A DNA stretch of 5,327 bases from Chloroflexota bacterium (GCA_017885485.1 JAFNFZ010000319.1:914-6240); one strand, 5' to 3'; counted from the first letter of the stretch, positions 1 through 5,185 are shown. The notes: generated by a model not told the origin, from the letters alone. Numbers and translations are program-made.

Positions 1-151
1 TGGGCTCCACCGTCTCGCATGGGCCGCCGGACTCCGTCCTCTCCTCCAACACGCAGACACTCAGCCTGCACTTGGCCAGATAAGCCGCAGTGGTCATGCC
101 GTTGTGGCCCCCACCTACGATAACAACATCATACCTTTCATCTTTGCTCAT
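1..151 (-). CDS. Phytoene-desaturase-like FAD/NAD(P)-dependent oxidoreductase, N-terminal fragment
   Basis: Only the first 50 codons are present and the gene leaves the window at base 1. Translating the minus strand from ATG at 151 gives [18 protein letters not shown] (residues 1-18), a beta strand followed by the glycine-rich dinucleotide-binding loop GxGxxG, here GGGHNG. An alpha helix (about 19-29) and a second strand follow, with the expected acidic residues EE at 36-37, which in such Rossmann folds contact the FAD ribose. A GGP turn at 42-44 matches the 'GG' after the second strand. The HNG in the loop and the following 'AAYLA' are typical of the phytoene dehydrogenase/carotenoid desaturase-related group (COG1233 type). 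The substrate cannot be told from this fragment. A strong Shine-Dalgarno GGAGGAAGG sits at 153-161 and fixes the start. The XRE-PAS-LuxR regulator lies upstream on the same strand, so it is a candidate controller. Confidence 0.85.
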   Translation of the reverse strand, partial: MSKDERYDVVIVGGGHNGMTTAAYLAKCRLSVCVLEERTESGGPCETVEP

Positions 152-152
152 G

Positions 153-161
153 CCTTCCTCC
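153..161 (-). promoter_or_regulatory. Strong ribosome binding site of the oxidoreductase
   Basis: The minus strand reads AGAGGAGGAAGGC directly before ATG at 151. AGGAGG (157-162) is 5 nt from the start codon. It decides the start of the partial gene, which is too short to appear as a long ORF. Confidence 0.8.
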
Positions 162-411
162 TCTCTAGTTGACCGGCAAATATGCTTCCAATTACGCTCC
201 TTCGCGAGCGCAAATGAAGGAGATCATCCCCCGTCATGTGGGTTGCCCGCAAATCGCCTTTCAAATAGAGGCCCCGGGCTCTGTCCAACCGAAACTGGAC
301 AGGCTCTTGCCGAGTGAATATGGCACAAGATGCCAAACCTGCTTGCGTTGCAGTCTAAGCCCGCGGTTCTATAAGGAGATGAGCTAGGCCATCCCCCACG
401 CTATGCTAAGA

Positions 412-439
412 ATAGTATTACAGAATCCTTGGATGGCAA
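412..439 (-). promoter_or_regulatory. Possible sigma-70-type promoter for the oxidoreductase
   Basis: On the minus strand TTGCCA (434-439) is followed after 16 nt by TACTAT (412-417). This is five of six and four of six matches to the -35 and -10 consensus. If used, the transcript would start near 405 and carry a leader of about 250 nt before ATG at 151. Two GTCCAGT words lie at 439-445 and 463-469, about where an activator would bind. The call rests on consensus matching only. Confidence 0.3.
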
Positions 440-460
440 CTGGACTCTGGGGGGGACAGA

Positions 461-498
461 TGACTGGACGAATAGCTGGTTTTGGCGCCATCCAGTCA
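461..498 (-). repeat. 8-bp inverted repeat spanning the regulator stop codon
   Basis: TGACTGGA (461-468) is the exact reverse complement of TCCAGTCA (491-498), with a 22-nt centre that contains the palindrome TGGCGCCA (483-490). The right arm contains the TGA stop of the regulator. The long centre and lack of a T-run argue against a classical terminator. It may be an operator or a weak mRNA 3' hairpin. Confidence 0.35.
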
Positions 499-1473
499 AC
501 TGACCAGGTGTCGACGTACAGCTAGGGCCGCTGCTTCGGTGCGGTTCGCAGCCTCCAGCTTGCGGAGTATGTTGGTGATGTGGAATCTCACTGTGGATGG
601 GCTTATTACCAGTTGCTCCGCTATCCTGGCATTGCCGTGTCCCTTTGTGAGCAGTGCAAGTATGCTCAACTCAGTGTCCGTCAGGTGGTACTCCTTCGCC
701 GTGAGCAAAGTGGCCGTTTGCTCAGCGCGCGCTCCTTCCTTGCCCAGGCTGCCGCTGATGTCGCGGAAGCATATGATGATGCCATTTACGGCTGGGGTAT
801 CTAGCAGGTTGTTGGCCCAGACGTCGATGGCATGCCATGTGCCATCTTTGTGCTTCACACGTAGGTGTGCCCGATCACAGTCACCTGGAGTCTGCGCTAC
901 CGCGCTCAGCCTATGAGCTGTCTTGCGCATGTCGTCCGGATGAATGAGCCCAAGCACATCCTCACCAACAAGGTCCCCCATCTTGTAGCCCAGAATACCT
1001 TCGGTGGCCTGGTTCTGATACACGACTTCCAGCTTAGGGCCGAGTATGACAATGCCATCCAGGGAGTTCTCGACAAGCGCCTGAAAGGTCTCTGACGCAT
1101 AACCAGAGACCTCCTCATGGCCAGAGCCATCGGGGCCCGATGCTGGCGAATCACCAATTGGCCGCCGACGCATCTTTGAGCCACGCTTGTGCGCCTTCTG
1201 CTCATCATCAAGGGATCGCAGCATTCTCATGGTTTGGGCATCCACTTTGCGCAGTAACTCATGCGGTATCTTGCCGGCCAGAGCAAACAACTCATCCAGT
1301 TCTCCATCTAGAGCCGTGGCTAAAGCCACAATCGTCTTCTCCCTAGGGGGAGGCAATGCACCAGTCTCGAGTTTGCTGACGTATGTGAAGCTGACACCTA
1401 CCCTATCAGCCAGCTGCTCCTGAGTCAGGCCTTTGTGATTTCGCAGTTCCCTCAATCGTTCCCCGAATGTCAA
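496..1473 (-). CDS. XRE-PAS-LuxR three-domain transcriptional regulator
   Basis: This 325-residue cytoplasmic protein has two different DNA-binding domains around a sensor domain. Residues 1-65 form an XRE/Cro-type helix-turn-helix (GERLRELRNHKGLTQEQLA, then VSFTYVSKLETG). Residues 66-126 are a charged, probably flexible linker. Residues 127-240 form a PAS domain (ENSLDGIVIL, a GY/GEDVLGLIHPDD segment, then HKDGTWHAIDVWANN and FRDIS), which in this family binds a small ligand or cofactor. Residues 261-325 form a LuxR/NarL-type helix-turn-helix (LTDTELSILALLTKG, IAEQLVISPSTVRFHITNILRKL). There is no receiver domain and hence no phosphoacceptor aspartate, so it is not a classical response regulator. 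The start is TTG at 1473: translation from it gives the exact XRE N-terminus, an in-frame TAG lies upstream, and only a weak GGGGG site (1481-1485) precedes it. The gene points towards the oxidoreductase. The ligand and targets are unknown. Confidence 0.9.
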   Translation of the reverse strand: MTFGERLRELRNHKGLTQEQLADRVGVSFTYVSKLETGALPPPREKTIVALATALDGELDELFALAGKIPHELLRKVDAQTMRMLRSLDDEQKAHKRGSKMRRRPIGDSPASGPDGSGHEEVSGYASETFQALVENSLDGIVILGPKLEVVYQNQATEGILGYKMGDLVGEDVLGLIHPDDMRKTAHRLSAVAQTPGDCDRAHLRVKHKDGTWHAIDVWANNLLDTPAVNGIIICFRDISGSLGKEGARAEQTATLLTAKEYHLTDTELSILALLTKGHGNARIAEQLVISPSTVRFHITNILRKLEAANRTEAAALAVRRHLVS

Positions 1474-1500
1474 GTGAGTACCCCCGACCGATTCGGCCTG

Positions 1501-1529
1501 AGCCTAGGTGATATTGAGTTGATTGTCAA
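1501..1529 (-). promoter_or_regulatory. Putative promoter of the XRE-PAS-LuxR regulator
   Basis: On the minus strand a perfect TTGACA (1524-1529) is followed after 17 nt by TAGGCT (1501-1506). The spacing is ideal and the -10 is weak, which would suit an activated or autoregulated promoter. It predicts a transcript start near 1494 and a leader of about 20 nt before the TTG start. Confidence 0.5.
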
Positions 1530-1586
1530 GTGCAACTTCAAAGCGTAACACCACAGTCACATTAGTCAAGACCAGTTGTGATAAGG

Positions 1587-1650
1587 CTACGCCAGACCAA
1601 AGGCCAGTTCGAAGGTTGGAGTTCTGTCTTTCGTCCAGTACTGCCCACCA
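1587..1650 (+). repeat. R2 dispersed repeat, copy 1
   Basis: This stretch aligns without gaps to 5254-5317 at 48 of 64 positions. Its part 1591-1638 aligns without gaps to 5186-5233 at 35 of 48. Shared blocks include CCAGAC, GCCAG, TCGAAG, GTTCT and GCCCAC. It contains the 10-mer TTCGTCCAGT (1630-1639), which also occurs in R1 copy D and downstream of the regulator. No frame is open through all copies, so it looks non-coding. It lies about 60 bp upstream of the regulator -35. Confidence 0.7.
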
Positions 1651-1805
1651 TGTTTATGTCTGCTTGCAGAACTTGGCAAGCGTGCAGTAGAAGCTGACAG
1701 ATCATTTGCCACCAGTCTGGAAGACGCTCCATTCGGCGTAGCGCCTCTACGTTCACACTGACATTCCGGTATGCATTCGAGCGTCTAGCTTGGACCTGGC
1801 ACGCG

Positions 1806-1814
1806 TGCTATAAT
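1806..1814 (+). promoter_or_regulatory. Extended -10 promoter of the membrane-anchored protein gene
   Basis: TGCTATAAT (1806-1814) is a perfect -10 with the TGn extension. No good -35 stands 16-18 nt upstream (TTGGAC at 1790-1795 is only 13 nt away), as is usual for extended -10 promoters. Transcription would start near 1821 and give a leader of about 55 nt before GTG at 1876. Confidence 0.6.
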
Positions 1815-1875
1815 ATGGGACAGTATCCTAGAAGGTCATGCGACAGATCATGAGCCAAAACCGAAGGAGACATCT

Positions 1876-2493
1876 GTGAATCCCGCCGAACGCGGCTCAG
1901 GCAAGCAATCGGTCAGAAAGCTCCTTGCAGTGCTTGTGGTTCTGGTGATGGTCCTAGTCGGCGTTGCACTGTATGTCCTTCTATCGCCTTCAGCCCAGAC
2001 TCCCGCAGAGGGTGTAGGCATCAACCTTCTGGTGTCTTCTGATATACGGGACCCTCAGATTGCCACCCAATATGGGATCCTGGGCTACATTGAGTTGACT
2101 TGGGCCGAACCACCGCCGCAATTCCTCTTCAGCCGTGGTGAGACATGGACTGCAACCATGCTTGCCCGCTTCGTGTCCTACGACCCTGAGACCACTGAGG
2201 CGGATTTGCGTTTTGACCCAGAAGTGGGAATACAGTACGGCAAGGGCTATACCACCGAGTGGGGAACAAAGCACTTGTTCATGTTCTCCAGCTTGTTCAG
2301 TTATGAGCCCAACGGTACTGTCACGCTGAAGCCGGGTGAAACCATGCAGATAAAGGTGACCGTGCAGATTCCCGCAAGCTTTCCTGATGAGTTTACGTCG
2401 TTCAACTTCTCTCCTCTTGGGATCGAATCAGCCAACCGGCACATACCTCTCCTCGCCGAGGCAGTTCAACCAGGAGAGGTGCCGGTGACATGA
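1876..2493 (+). CDS. Membrane-anchored extracytoplasmic protein of unknown function
   Basis: The 205-residue product has a short basic N-terminus (KQSVRK, 10-15), one hydrophobic helix at about 16-37 (an uncleaved anchor or signal sequence), then a soluble region placed outside the membrane by the positive-inside rule. The soluble part alternates hydrophobic strands with turns (for example YIELTWAE at 71-78, and VTLKPGETMQIKVTVQIP at 149-166). The 'LKPGETMQIKVTVQIP' pattern is typical of a late strand pair in immunoglobulin-like or other beta-sandwich folds, so I infer a beta-sandwich. There are no cysteines and no catalytic motif that I recognise. The start is GTG, supported by AAGGAGA at 1864-1870 with 5 nt spacing. 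A 9-codon ORF (1850-1879) overlaps the start but has no good ribosome binding site. The family is not recognised and the function is unknown. Confidence 0.8.
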   Translation: MNPAERGSGKQSVRKLLAVLVVLVMVLVGVALYVLLSPSAQTPAEGVGINLLVSSDIRDPQIATQYGILGYIELTWAEPPPQFLFSRGETWTATMLARFVSYDPETTEADLRFDPEVGIQYGKGYTTEWGTKHLFMFSSLFSYEPNGTVTLKPGETMQIKVTVQIPASFPDEFTSFNFSPLGIESANRHIPLLAEAVQPGEVPVT

Positions 2494-2660
2494 ACGAGTC
2501 GCGAATAGCGTGCGGCGGCGGCGCGTGCACCACACGGATGCCTTATCCAGCTCTTGATCCGTACGCATGGAACGGCAGACATCCCAGCGTTCATTCAGTC
2601 ATACGTTTGTTGTCTGGATTCTGCCTGACAGCTCCAATGCGAGGAGTTGAATCGTCGTGA
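2490..2660 (+). CDS. Possible 56-residue ORF linking two genes by 4-nt overlaps
   Basis: ATG at 2490 overlaps the TGA of the preceding gene (ATGA, 2490-2493), and its own TGA overlaps the GTG of the zinc-ribbon gene (GTGA, 2657-2660). GGAGAGG at 2473-2479 lies 10 nt before the ATG. The peptide has a cysteine- and glycine-containing N-terminus (IACGGGACTTR) and contains R1 repeat copy A in the frame reading YAWNGRHP. No domain is recognised. The overlaps and the site suggest translational coupling. However, a TGA stop gives an NTGA overlap easily by chance, and the presence of a dispersed repeat argues against an ordinary conserved protein. It may be only the spacer between two genes. Confidence 0.25.
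   Translation: MNESRIACGGGACTTRMPYPALDPYAWNGRHPSVHSVIRLLSGFCLTAPMRGVESS
2557..2604 (+). repeat. R1 dispersed repeat, copy A
   Basis: Its core TACGCATGGAACGGCAGACA is shared with copies B (two differences) and C (none). It agrees with copy C at 26 of the first 30 positions and 35 of 48 overall. The first 12 bases are close to the palindrome ATGCGTACGCAT seen perfectly in copy B. It lies 64 bases after the stop of the membrane-anchored protein gene, on the same strand. Confidence 0.75.
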
Positions 2661-2881
2661 CGCGCATACCGATTTCTGACTGCAAGTGTCCGTACTGCGG
2701 CATCCAGTTTGAGAGTGCTCCAACTCGGAAGAAGAAGAAATGCCCTTCCTGCAGTCAGTATGTGTACGCACGGAGGGTGGTCTCAGACTGGCAGTTTTAC
2801 CTTGTGACGGAGGACGAGGTTCATCCGATCGAAGACGAATGGAGAGCGCATTTCCTAAGATTTTGGATTGGAGCTAAGTGA
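2657..2881 (+). CDS. Small zinc-ribbon protein
   Basis: The 74-residue product has two zinc knuckles, C11-P-Y-C14 and C29-P-S-C32, separated by 14 residues and a lysine run (25-28). This is the four-cysteine pattern of a zinc ribbon. It continues YVYARR (35-40), then a 'VTEDEV..IEDEW' segment (50-61) that resembles the region after the knuckles in larger zinc-ribbon proteins I recall from environmental bacteria. The knuckles should bind one zinc ion; nucleic-acid or protein binding is the usual inference, not shown here. The start is GTG at 2657 with GAGGAG at 2641-2646, 10 nt away. It ends soon after the linker, at a TGA (2879-2881), so it may be naturally short or have lost a C-terminal domain. 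Sure of the zinc ribbon, not of the role. Confidence 0.75.
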   Translation: MTRIPISDCKCPYCGIQFESAPTRKKKKCPSCSQYVYARRVVSDWQFYLVTEDEVHPIEDEWRAHFLRFWIGAK

Positions 2882-3081
2882 AAGACAGTGGGTGGCGCAT
2901 AGGTCGACGTGTGTCACCAAAAGGAGAGTGGAAGCCCTGTGATCGGCTGAGTCGTGCCCGGTATGGCTTCAGACGAGACTTGAGAACCGCCTTATGTATT
3001 GCAGGGAGTCCGGTTAGGTCGGTTTGCTGTTCTGCATTGTGGCTTGAGGCAAGAGGCAGATTACTGGGATGTCAGATGGGT

Positions 3082-3129
3082 ATTCGTAGGTGCAACAAAG
3101 ACGATATGCCGATGTTCGTCCAGTGGTGA
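3082..3129 (+). repeat. R1 dispersed repeat, copy D (diverged)
   Basis: The last 15 bases, TTCGTCCAGTGGTGA (3115-3129), match copy C at 14 of 15. Over the full 48 bases the ungapped match to copy C is only 29 of 48, so the left part is strongly diverged. Both copies read F-V-Q-W-stop in the same frame. Confidence 0.45.
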
Positions 3130-3264
3130 CCCGTCCCAGCGCACTCACCACCTGTATCGTTTCGTGGGTGCCCCTGACACCCACCCAGGGCCTATCGCGA
3201 ATCACCACTACCACTCAAGGCAGGTCAGTGGCTGATAGGCGAGTGACACCACGCTCAGTACGCT

Positions 3265-3298
3265 TTGACTTGCATACGTTTGGCGTCTGTGATATATC
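3265..3298 (+). promoter_or_regulatory. Possible promoter of the propeller gene
   Basis: TTGACT (3265-3270) is a good -35. At 17 nt stands TGTGAT (3288-3293), four of six to the -10, overlapped by a more A/T-rich TATATC (3293-3298) at an unfavourable 22 nt. The pair lies 50-85 bases upstream of the ATG at 3349. Confidence 0.35.
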
Positions 3299-3333
3299 AT
3301 GGGTGCAATGGTCAGCGATACCTCTATCCCGTC

Positions 3334-3341
3334 AGAGGAGG
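3334..3341 (+). promoter_or_regulatory. Ribosome binding site that decides the propeller start
   Basis: AGAGGAGG lies 7 nt before ATG at 3349. The frame is open back to a TTG at 3265, but that extension has no such site and would bury the signal peptide. Confidence 0.8.
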
Positions 3342-3348
3342 CACGGCG

Positions 3349-4290
3349 ATGCGACTGAAAGCCATCTACTGGCTATGCTTGGTCCTGATGGTGATTTCCG
3401 TGTTGGGCACAGCGTGCGCCGGTGACGCCCGATTCGTCAAACTGACCCGTAGCAGTCAAACGGTTGACTTTCGCCCCGCATGGTCTCCGGACGGAAGTCA
3501 GATCGCCTACTGGTCAGGTGTCCTCGACACCTCTGACGAAGTCGGCGGACCGTGGGTTTGGATCGCCTGGGGCATATTCGTGATGCATGCCGACGGCAGC
3601 AGTCGCCGCCAGCTGGCCAATCTCGACTCAAGATGTCTGTCGTGGTCGCCCAGCGGCGATGAAATCGTCTTCTCTACAAGCGAAGGAGGGATCGGCATCA
3701 TCGGAGTCTACGGAGGCAATCTCCAATTCGTGATACCCGAAGAGCCGGGATCTGGCGGCAGGGCCAGCGACTGGCCTTCGTATTCTCCAGATGGGACCAA
3801 GATTCTTTTCAGCAAGATCCTGACTTCAGAATCTGACGGCATCACTTATTGGCAAATACTGCTTTCAGACGTCGATGGAACCGACGTGACCAGACTGAGC
3901 CCTGACAACGTGAATGACTTCCAACCTGCCTGGTCACCAGATGGTGACAGGATAGCCTTCAGTTCTGATCGCGATGGGGATAACGAAATCTACGTGATGA
4001 ATGCCGCCGGCAGCGGCGTTGTCAGACTCACCGACGACACAGATGATGACTCTTGCCCAGTCTGGTCGCCGGATGGCAGCAGAATCGCCTTCATATCCAC
4101 CGGCAACTACTGGAGCTACAAGTCCTATGAAGTGTATGTGATGAACAGCGATGGCAGCAATGTGGTCAGGCTAACCAACAACTCGATCAAAGAGGTTAAC
4201 CTCAGTTGGTCACCTGATGGAACAACGCTCGCCATATGTGGCTTGAATTCGGCTGACTATGGCAGCATCTACCTGCTGAAAATGGTCTAG
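3349..4290 (+). CDS. Secreted WD40-like (PD40/TolB-like) beta-propeller protein, possible lipoprotein
   Basis: The 313-residue product begins with a signal peptide: MRLK, a hydrophobic stretch at 5-20, then a cysteine at 23 (LGTAC). The residue at -3 is glycine rather than leucine, so the lipobox is imperfect and lipidation is uncertain. The mature part has six W/YSPxG blade motifs at about 45, 99, 145, 195, 239 and 287, spaced 44-54 residues. Most are followed by an 'IAF/ILF'-type strand, and several blades add 'EIYVMNADGS..VRLT'. This matches the PD40 repeat of the TolB C-terminal propeller, and six motifs fit one closed six-bladed propeller. There is no TolB N-terminal domain and no peptidase domain, so it is not TolB itself. 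A binding or scaffold role outside the membrane is the likely inference; the ligand is unknown. The start at 3349 is set by AGAGGAGG. Confidence 0.88.
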   Translation: MRLKAIYWLCLVLMVISVLGTACAGDARFVKLTRSSQTVDFRPAWSPDGSQIAYWSGVLDTSDEVGGPWVWIAWGIFVMHADGSSRRQLANLDSRCLSWSPSGDEIVFSTSEGGIGIIGVYGGNLQFVIPEEPGSGGRASDWPSYSPDGTKILFSKILTSESDGITYWQILLSDVDGTDVTRLSPDNVNDFQPAWSPDGDRIAFSSDRDGDNEIYVMNAAGSGVVRLTDDTDDDSCPVWSPDGSRIAFISTGNYWSYKSYEVYVMNSDGSNVVRLTNNSIKEVNLSWSPDGTTLAICGLNSADYGSIYLLKMV

Positions 4291-4301
4291 ATGCCACGGT
4301 C

Positions 4302-4320
4302 GAGGCTCTCAGCCCTTTTG
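4302..4320 (+). terminator. Weak possible terminator after the propeller gene
   Basis: GGCT-CTC-AGCC (4304-4314) forms a 4-bp stem and is followed by CTTTTG. The stem is short and the T-run only four bases, so the call is tentative. R1 copy B begins three bases later. Confidence 0.2.
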
Positions 4321-4322
4321 TG

Positions 4323-4370
4323 ATGCGTACGCATGGAAGGGTAGACATCCCGATCTTGGCCAGCCATCAC
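4323..4370 (+). repeat. R1 dispersed repeat, copy B
   Basis: It starts with the perfect 12-bp palindrome ATGCGTACGCAT (4323-4334). The first 30 bases match copy C at 26 positions; the 25-base core at 4327-4351 matches copy A at 23. The right part (after 4352) is diverged. It begins 33 bases after the stop of the propeller gene, on the same strand. Confidence 0.7.
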
Positions 4371-4533
4371 GCGCTCGCGCAGAGTCTGCGAGCACCAGCC
4401 CACTCCAGTATCCTCCCGCCACTACGGCTCTTCATGCCCACGCTTGACATCGCCCACGACTCCACCATAAGATTCGTTCGGGCATTGTCCCAACACAAAG
4501 CATGGCGTCGCGCCTGCCGGGGAAGGTGAGCTC

Positions 4534-5034
4534 ATGAGCAGAGCACCGATAATACACCGTTATGCCTGGCCCTCACTGATATTCCAAGCTATCCTAGCTG
4601 GTTTGATAGTTGCCGCACTCCTAGCCGGAACTGATTGGTCCTTTGATATCGCCTTCCTGGTTGGGATTGCCGTGTACCTAGGCTACTCGATTGGAATCAG
4701 GAGAGTCGTCGCCAAATCTCACTGGAGAGGAATGAACGCCGTCAAGTCAGGGCATTTCCAGGATGCAATCCCATTCTTCAAGGATAGCTATGACTTCTTT
4801 TCGAGGCATGTTTGGCTCGACAAGTCGCGCTATTTGCTCCTAGGGAGTTCTAGTGCCATGTCGTACCGCGAGATGGCGCTTGTCAACATTGCCTTCTGCT
4901 TTGCCCAGACCGGTCACGGGCAACGTAGCAGAGAGTACTATGAAAGGGCTCTTCGAGAGTACCCAGGCAATGTCATAGCTCAGACAGCTTTGAGGATGGC
5001 GGATTCATTCGGAGAGAGTGGAGCCCACCAATAG
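4534..5034 (+). CDS. Membrane protein with two transmembrane helices and TPR repeats
   Basis: The 166-residue product has hydrophobic helices at about 13-31 and 37-55 joined by a short turn (TDWSFD), so both ends face the cytoplasm if the basic IRR at 55-57 stays inside. The rest is helical and TPR-like. One repeat runs from about 66 to 95 (GMNAVKSGHFQDAIPFF) and another from about 112 to 147 (MALVNIAFCFAQTGHG, then REYYERALREYP), with the small and aromatic residues at the expected TPR positions. A 'SAMSYREMALVNIAFC' segment joins them. TPR domains hold protein partners; which partner is not shown. The start is ATG at 4534 with GGAAGG at 4521-4526, 7 nt upstream. The family looks familiar as a small conserved TPR protein of environmental bacteria, but I cannot name a characterised member. 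Confidence 0.82.
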   Translation: MSRAPIIHRYAWPSLIFQAILAGLIVAALLAGTDWSFDIAFLVGIAVYLGYSIGIRRVVAKSHWRGMNAVKSGHFQDAIPFFKDSYDFFSRHVWLDKSRYLLLGSSSAMSYREMALVNIAFCFAQTGHGQRSREYYERALREYPGNVIAQTALRMADSFGESGAHQ

Positions 5035-5090
5035 GCATGTCTCTCGATGCCCATGACCACTTCTGCGCAACGATCTGTCTCACTTTCTCG

Positions 5091-5138
5091 ATGCATACGC
5101 ATGGAACGGCAGACACCCCGGTATTTGTCCAGTGGTGA
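5091..5138 (+). repeat. R1 dispersed repeat, copy C
   Basis: It has the same core as copy A, with the near-palindrome ATGCATACGCAT (5091-5102) at the left and TTTGTCCAGTGGTGA (5124-5138) at the right, the latter shared with copy D. It begins 57 bases after the stop of the TPR gene, on the same strand. Confidence 0.75.
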
Positions 5139-5185
5139 GTAGGTCACCTAGCCCCAACAGTTGCACCCCCCGATGAGTCCCAGTT

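Larger units (their letters stand above)
152..495 (-). other. Intergenic region between regulator and oxidoreductase (344 bases), possible long 5' leader
   Basis: I see no convincing gene here on either strand. On the minus strand it holds a possible promoter (412-439) and several short perfect inverted repeats: CTGTCCA/TGGACAG (281-287 and 296-302, 8-nt loop), TGGCA/TGCCA (321-325 and 331-335, 5-nt loop), and CTCCTTC/GAAGGAG (197-203 and 216-222, 12-nt loop). None is followed by a T-run, so they are not obvious terminators. They could be operator half-sites or leader-RNA hairpins. Three of the seven GTCCAGT words in the window are here (minus strand, 294-300, 439-445, 463-469). Confidence 0.5.
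1474..1875. other. Divergent intergenic region (402 bases) with two promoters and one R2 repeat
   Basis: It separates the minus-strand regulator from the plus-strand membrane-anchored protein. It holds a putative promoter for each side (1501-1529 minus and 1806-1814 plus) and R2 repeat copy 1 (1587-1650). A 64-codon minus-strand frame over 1562-1756 has no recognisable product and overlaps the repeat, so I do not call it a gene. From about 1660 to 1800 I see nothing further that I can name. Confidence 0.6.
2882..3348 (+). other. Region of 467 bases without a convincing gene
   Basis: An 83-codon frame (2878-3129) starts at a GTG overlapping the zinc-ribbon stop and ends in R1 copy D, but its composition is not protein-like. 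In other frames, short protein-like stretches appear: a frame reading LSERQWVAHR (about 2873-2902) and one reading RQEADYWDVRWVFVGA (about 3050-3097). These could be remnants of a lost C-terminal domain or chance. Further right, GTGGGTG/CACCCAC (3164-3170 and 3178-3184) and GCCTATC/GATAGGC (3190-3196 and 3234-3240, with CCACT/AGTGG at 3211-3215 and 3227-3231 inside) can pair. The putative promoter of the propeller gene follows. Confidence 0.5.
4291..4533 (+). other. Intergenic region between propeller and TPR genes
   Basis: These 243 bases hold the weak terminator and R1 copy B. A 69-codon frame (4320-4529) ends 4 nt before the TPR start, begins inside the repeat region and has no recognisable domain, so I do not call it. 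I see no clear promoter for the TPR gene. Confidence 0.5.

Noticed and set aside
148..336. 62-codon minus-strand frame whose TGA overlaps the oxidoreductase ATG
   Set aside because: It starts at a TTG without a good ribosome binding site, has no recognisable domain and runs through the inverted repeats of the leader. The ATGA overlap alone is weak evidence.
461..490. A fifth R1 copy on the minus strand after the regulator
   Set aside because: CCAGC-TATTCGTCCAGTCAT resembles the right part of copy A only with a gap, and the diagnostic core is absent. I count it only as a GTCCAGT site.
482..916. 144-codon plus-strand frame opposite the regulator
   Set aside because: It is antisense to a clear XRE-PAS-LuxR gene and shows no domain of its own.
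1601..1622. tRNA-like GTTCGAA in R2 copy 1
   Set aside because: The flanking bases do not form the five-pair T stem and no acceptor or anticodon arm is found around it.
1562..1756. 64-codon minus-strand frame in the divergent region
   Set aside because: It is composed partly of R2 copy 1, has no family resemblance, and the matching frame in the other R2 copies encodes unrelated flanks.
2878..3129. 83-codon frame after the zinc-ribbon gene, start overlapping its stop
   Set aside because: Its residue pattern is not protein-like (many Arg, Cys and Trp without hydrophobic periodicity) and it ends in a diverged repeat. An NTGA overlap is common by chance.
3265..3348. 28-codon N-terminal extension of the propeller from TTG
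   Set aside because: It overlaps the putative promoter and would bury the signal peptide; AGAGGAGG before ATG 3349 gives a much better start.
4320..4529. 69-codon frame before the TPR gene
   Set aside because: It begins in R1 copy B and shows no domain; the stop just before the TPR ribosome binding site is not enough to call it.
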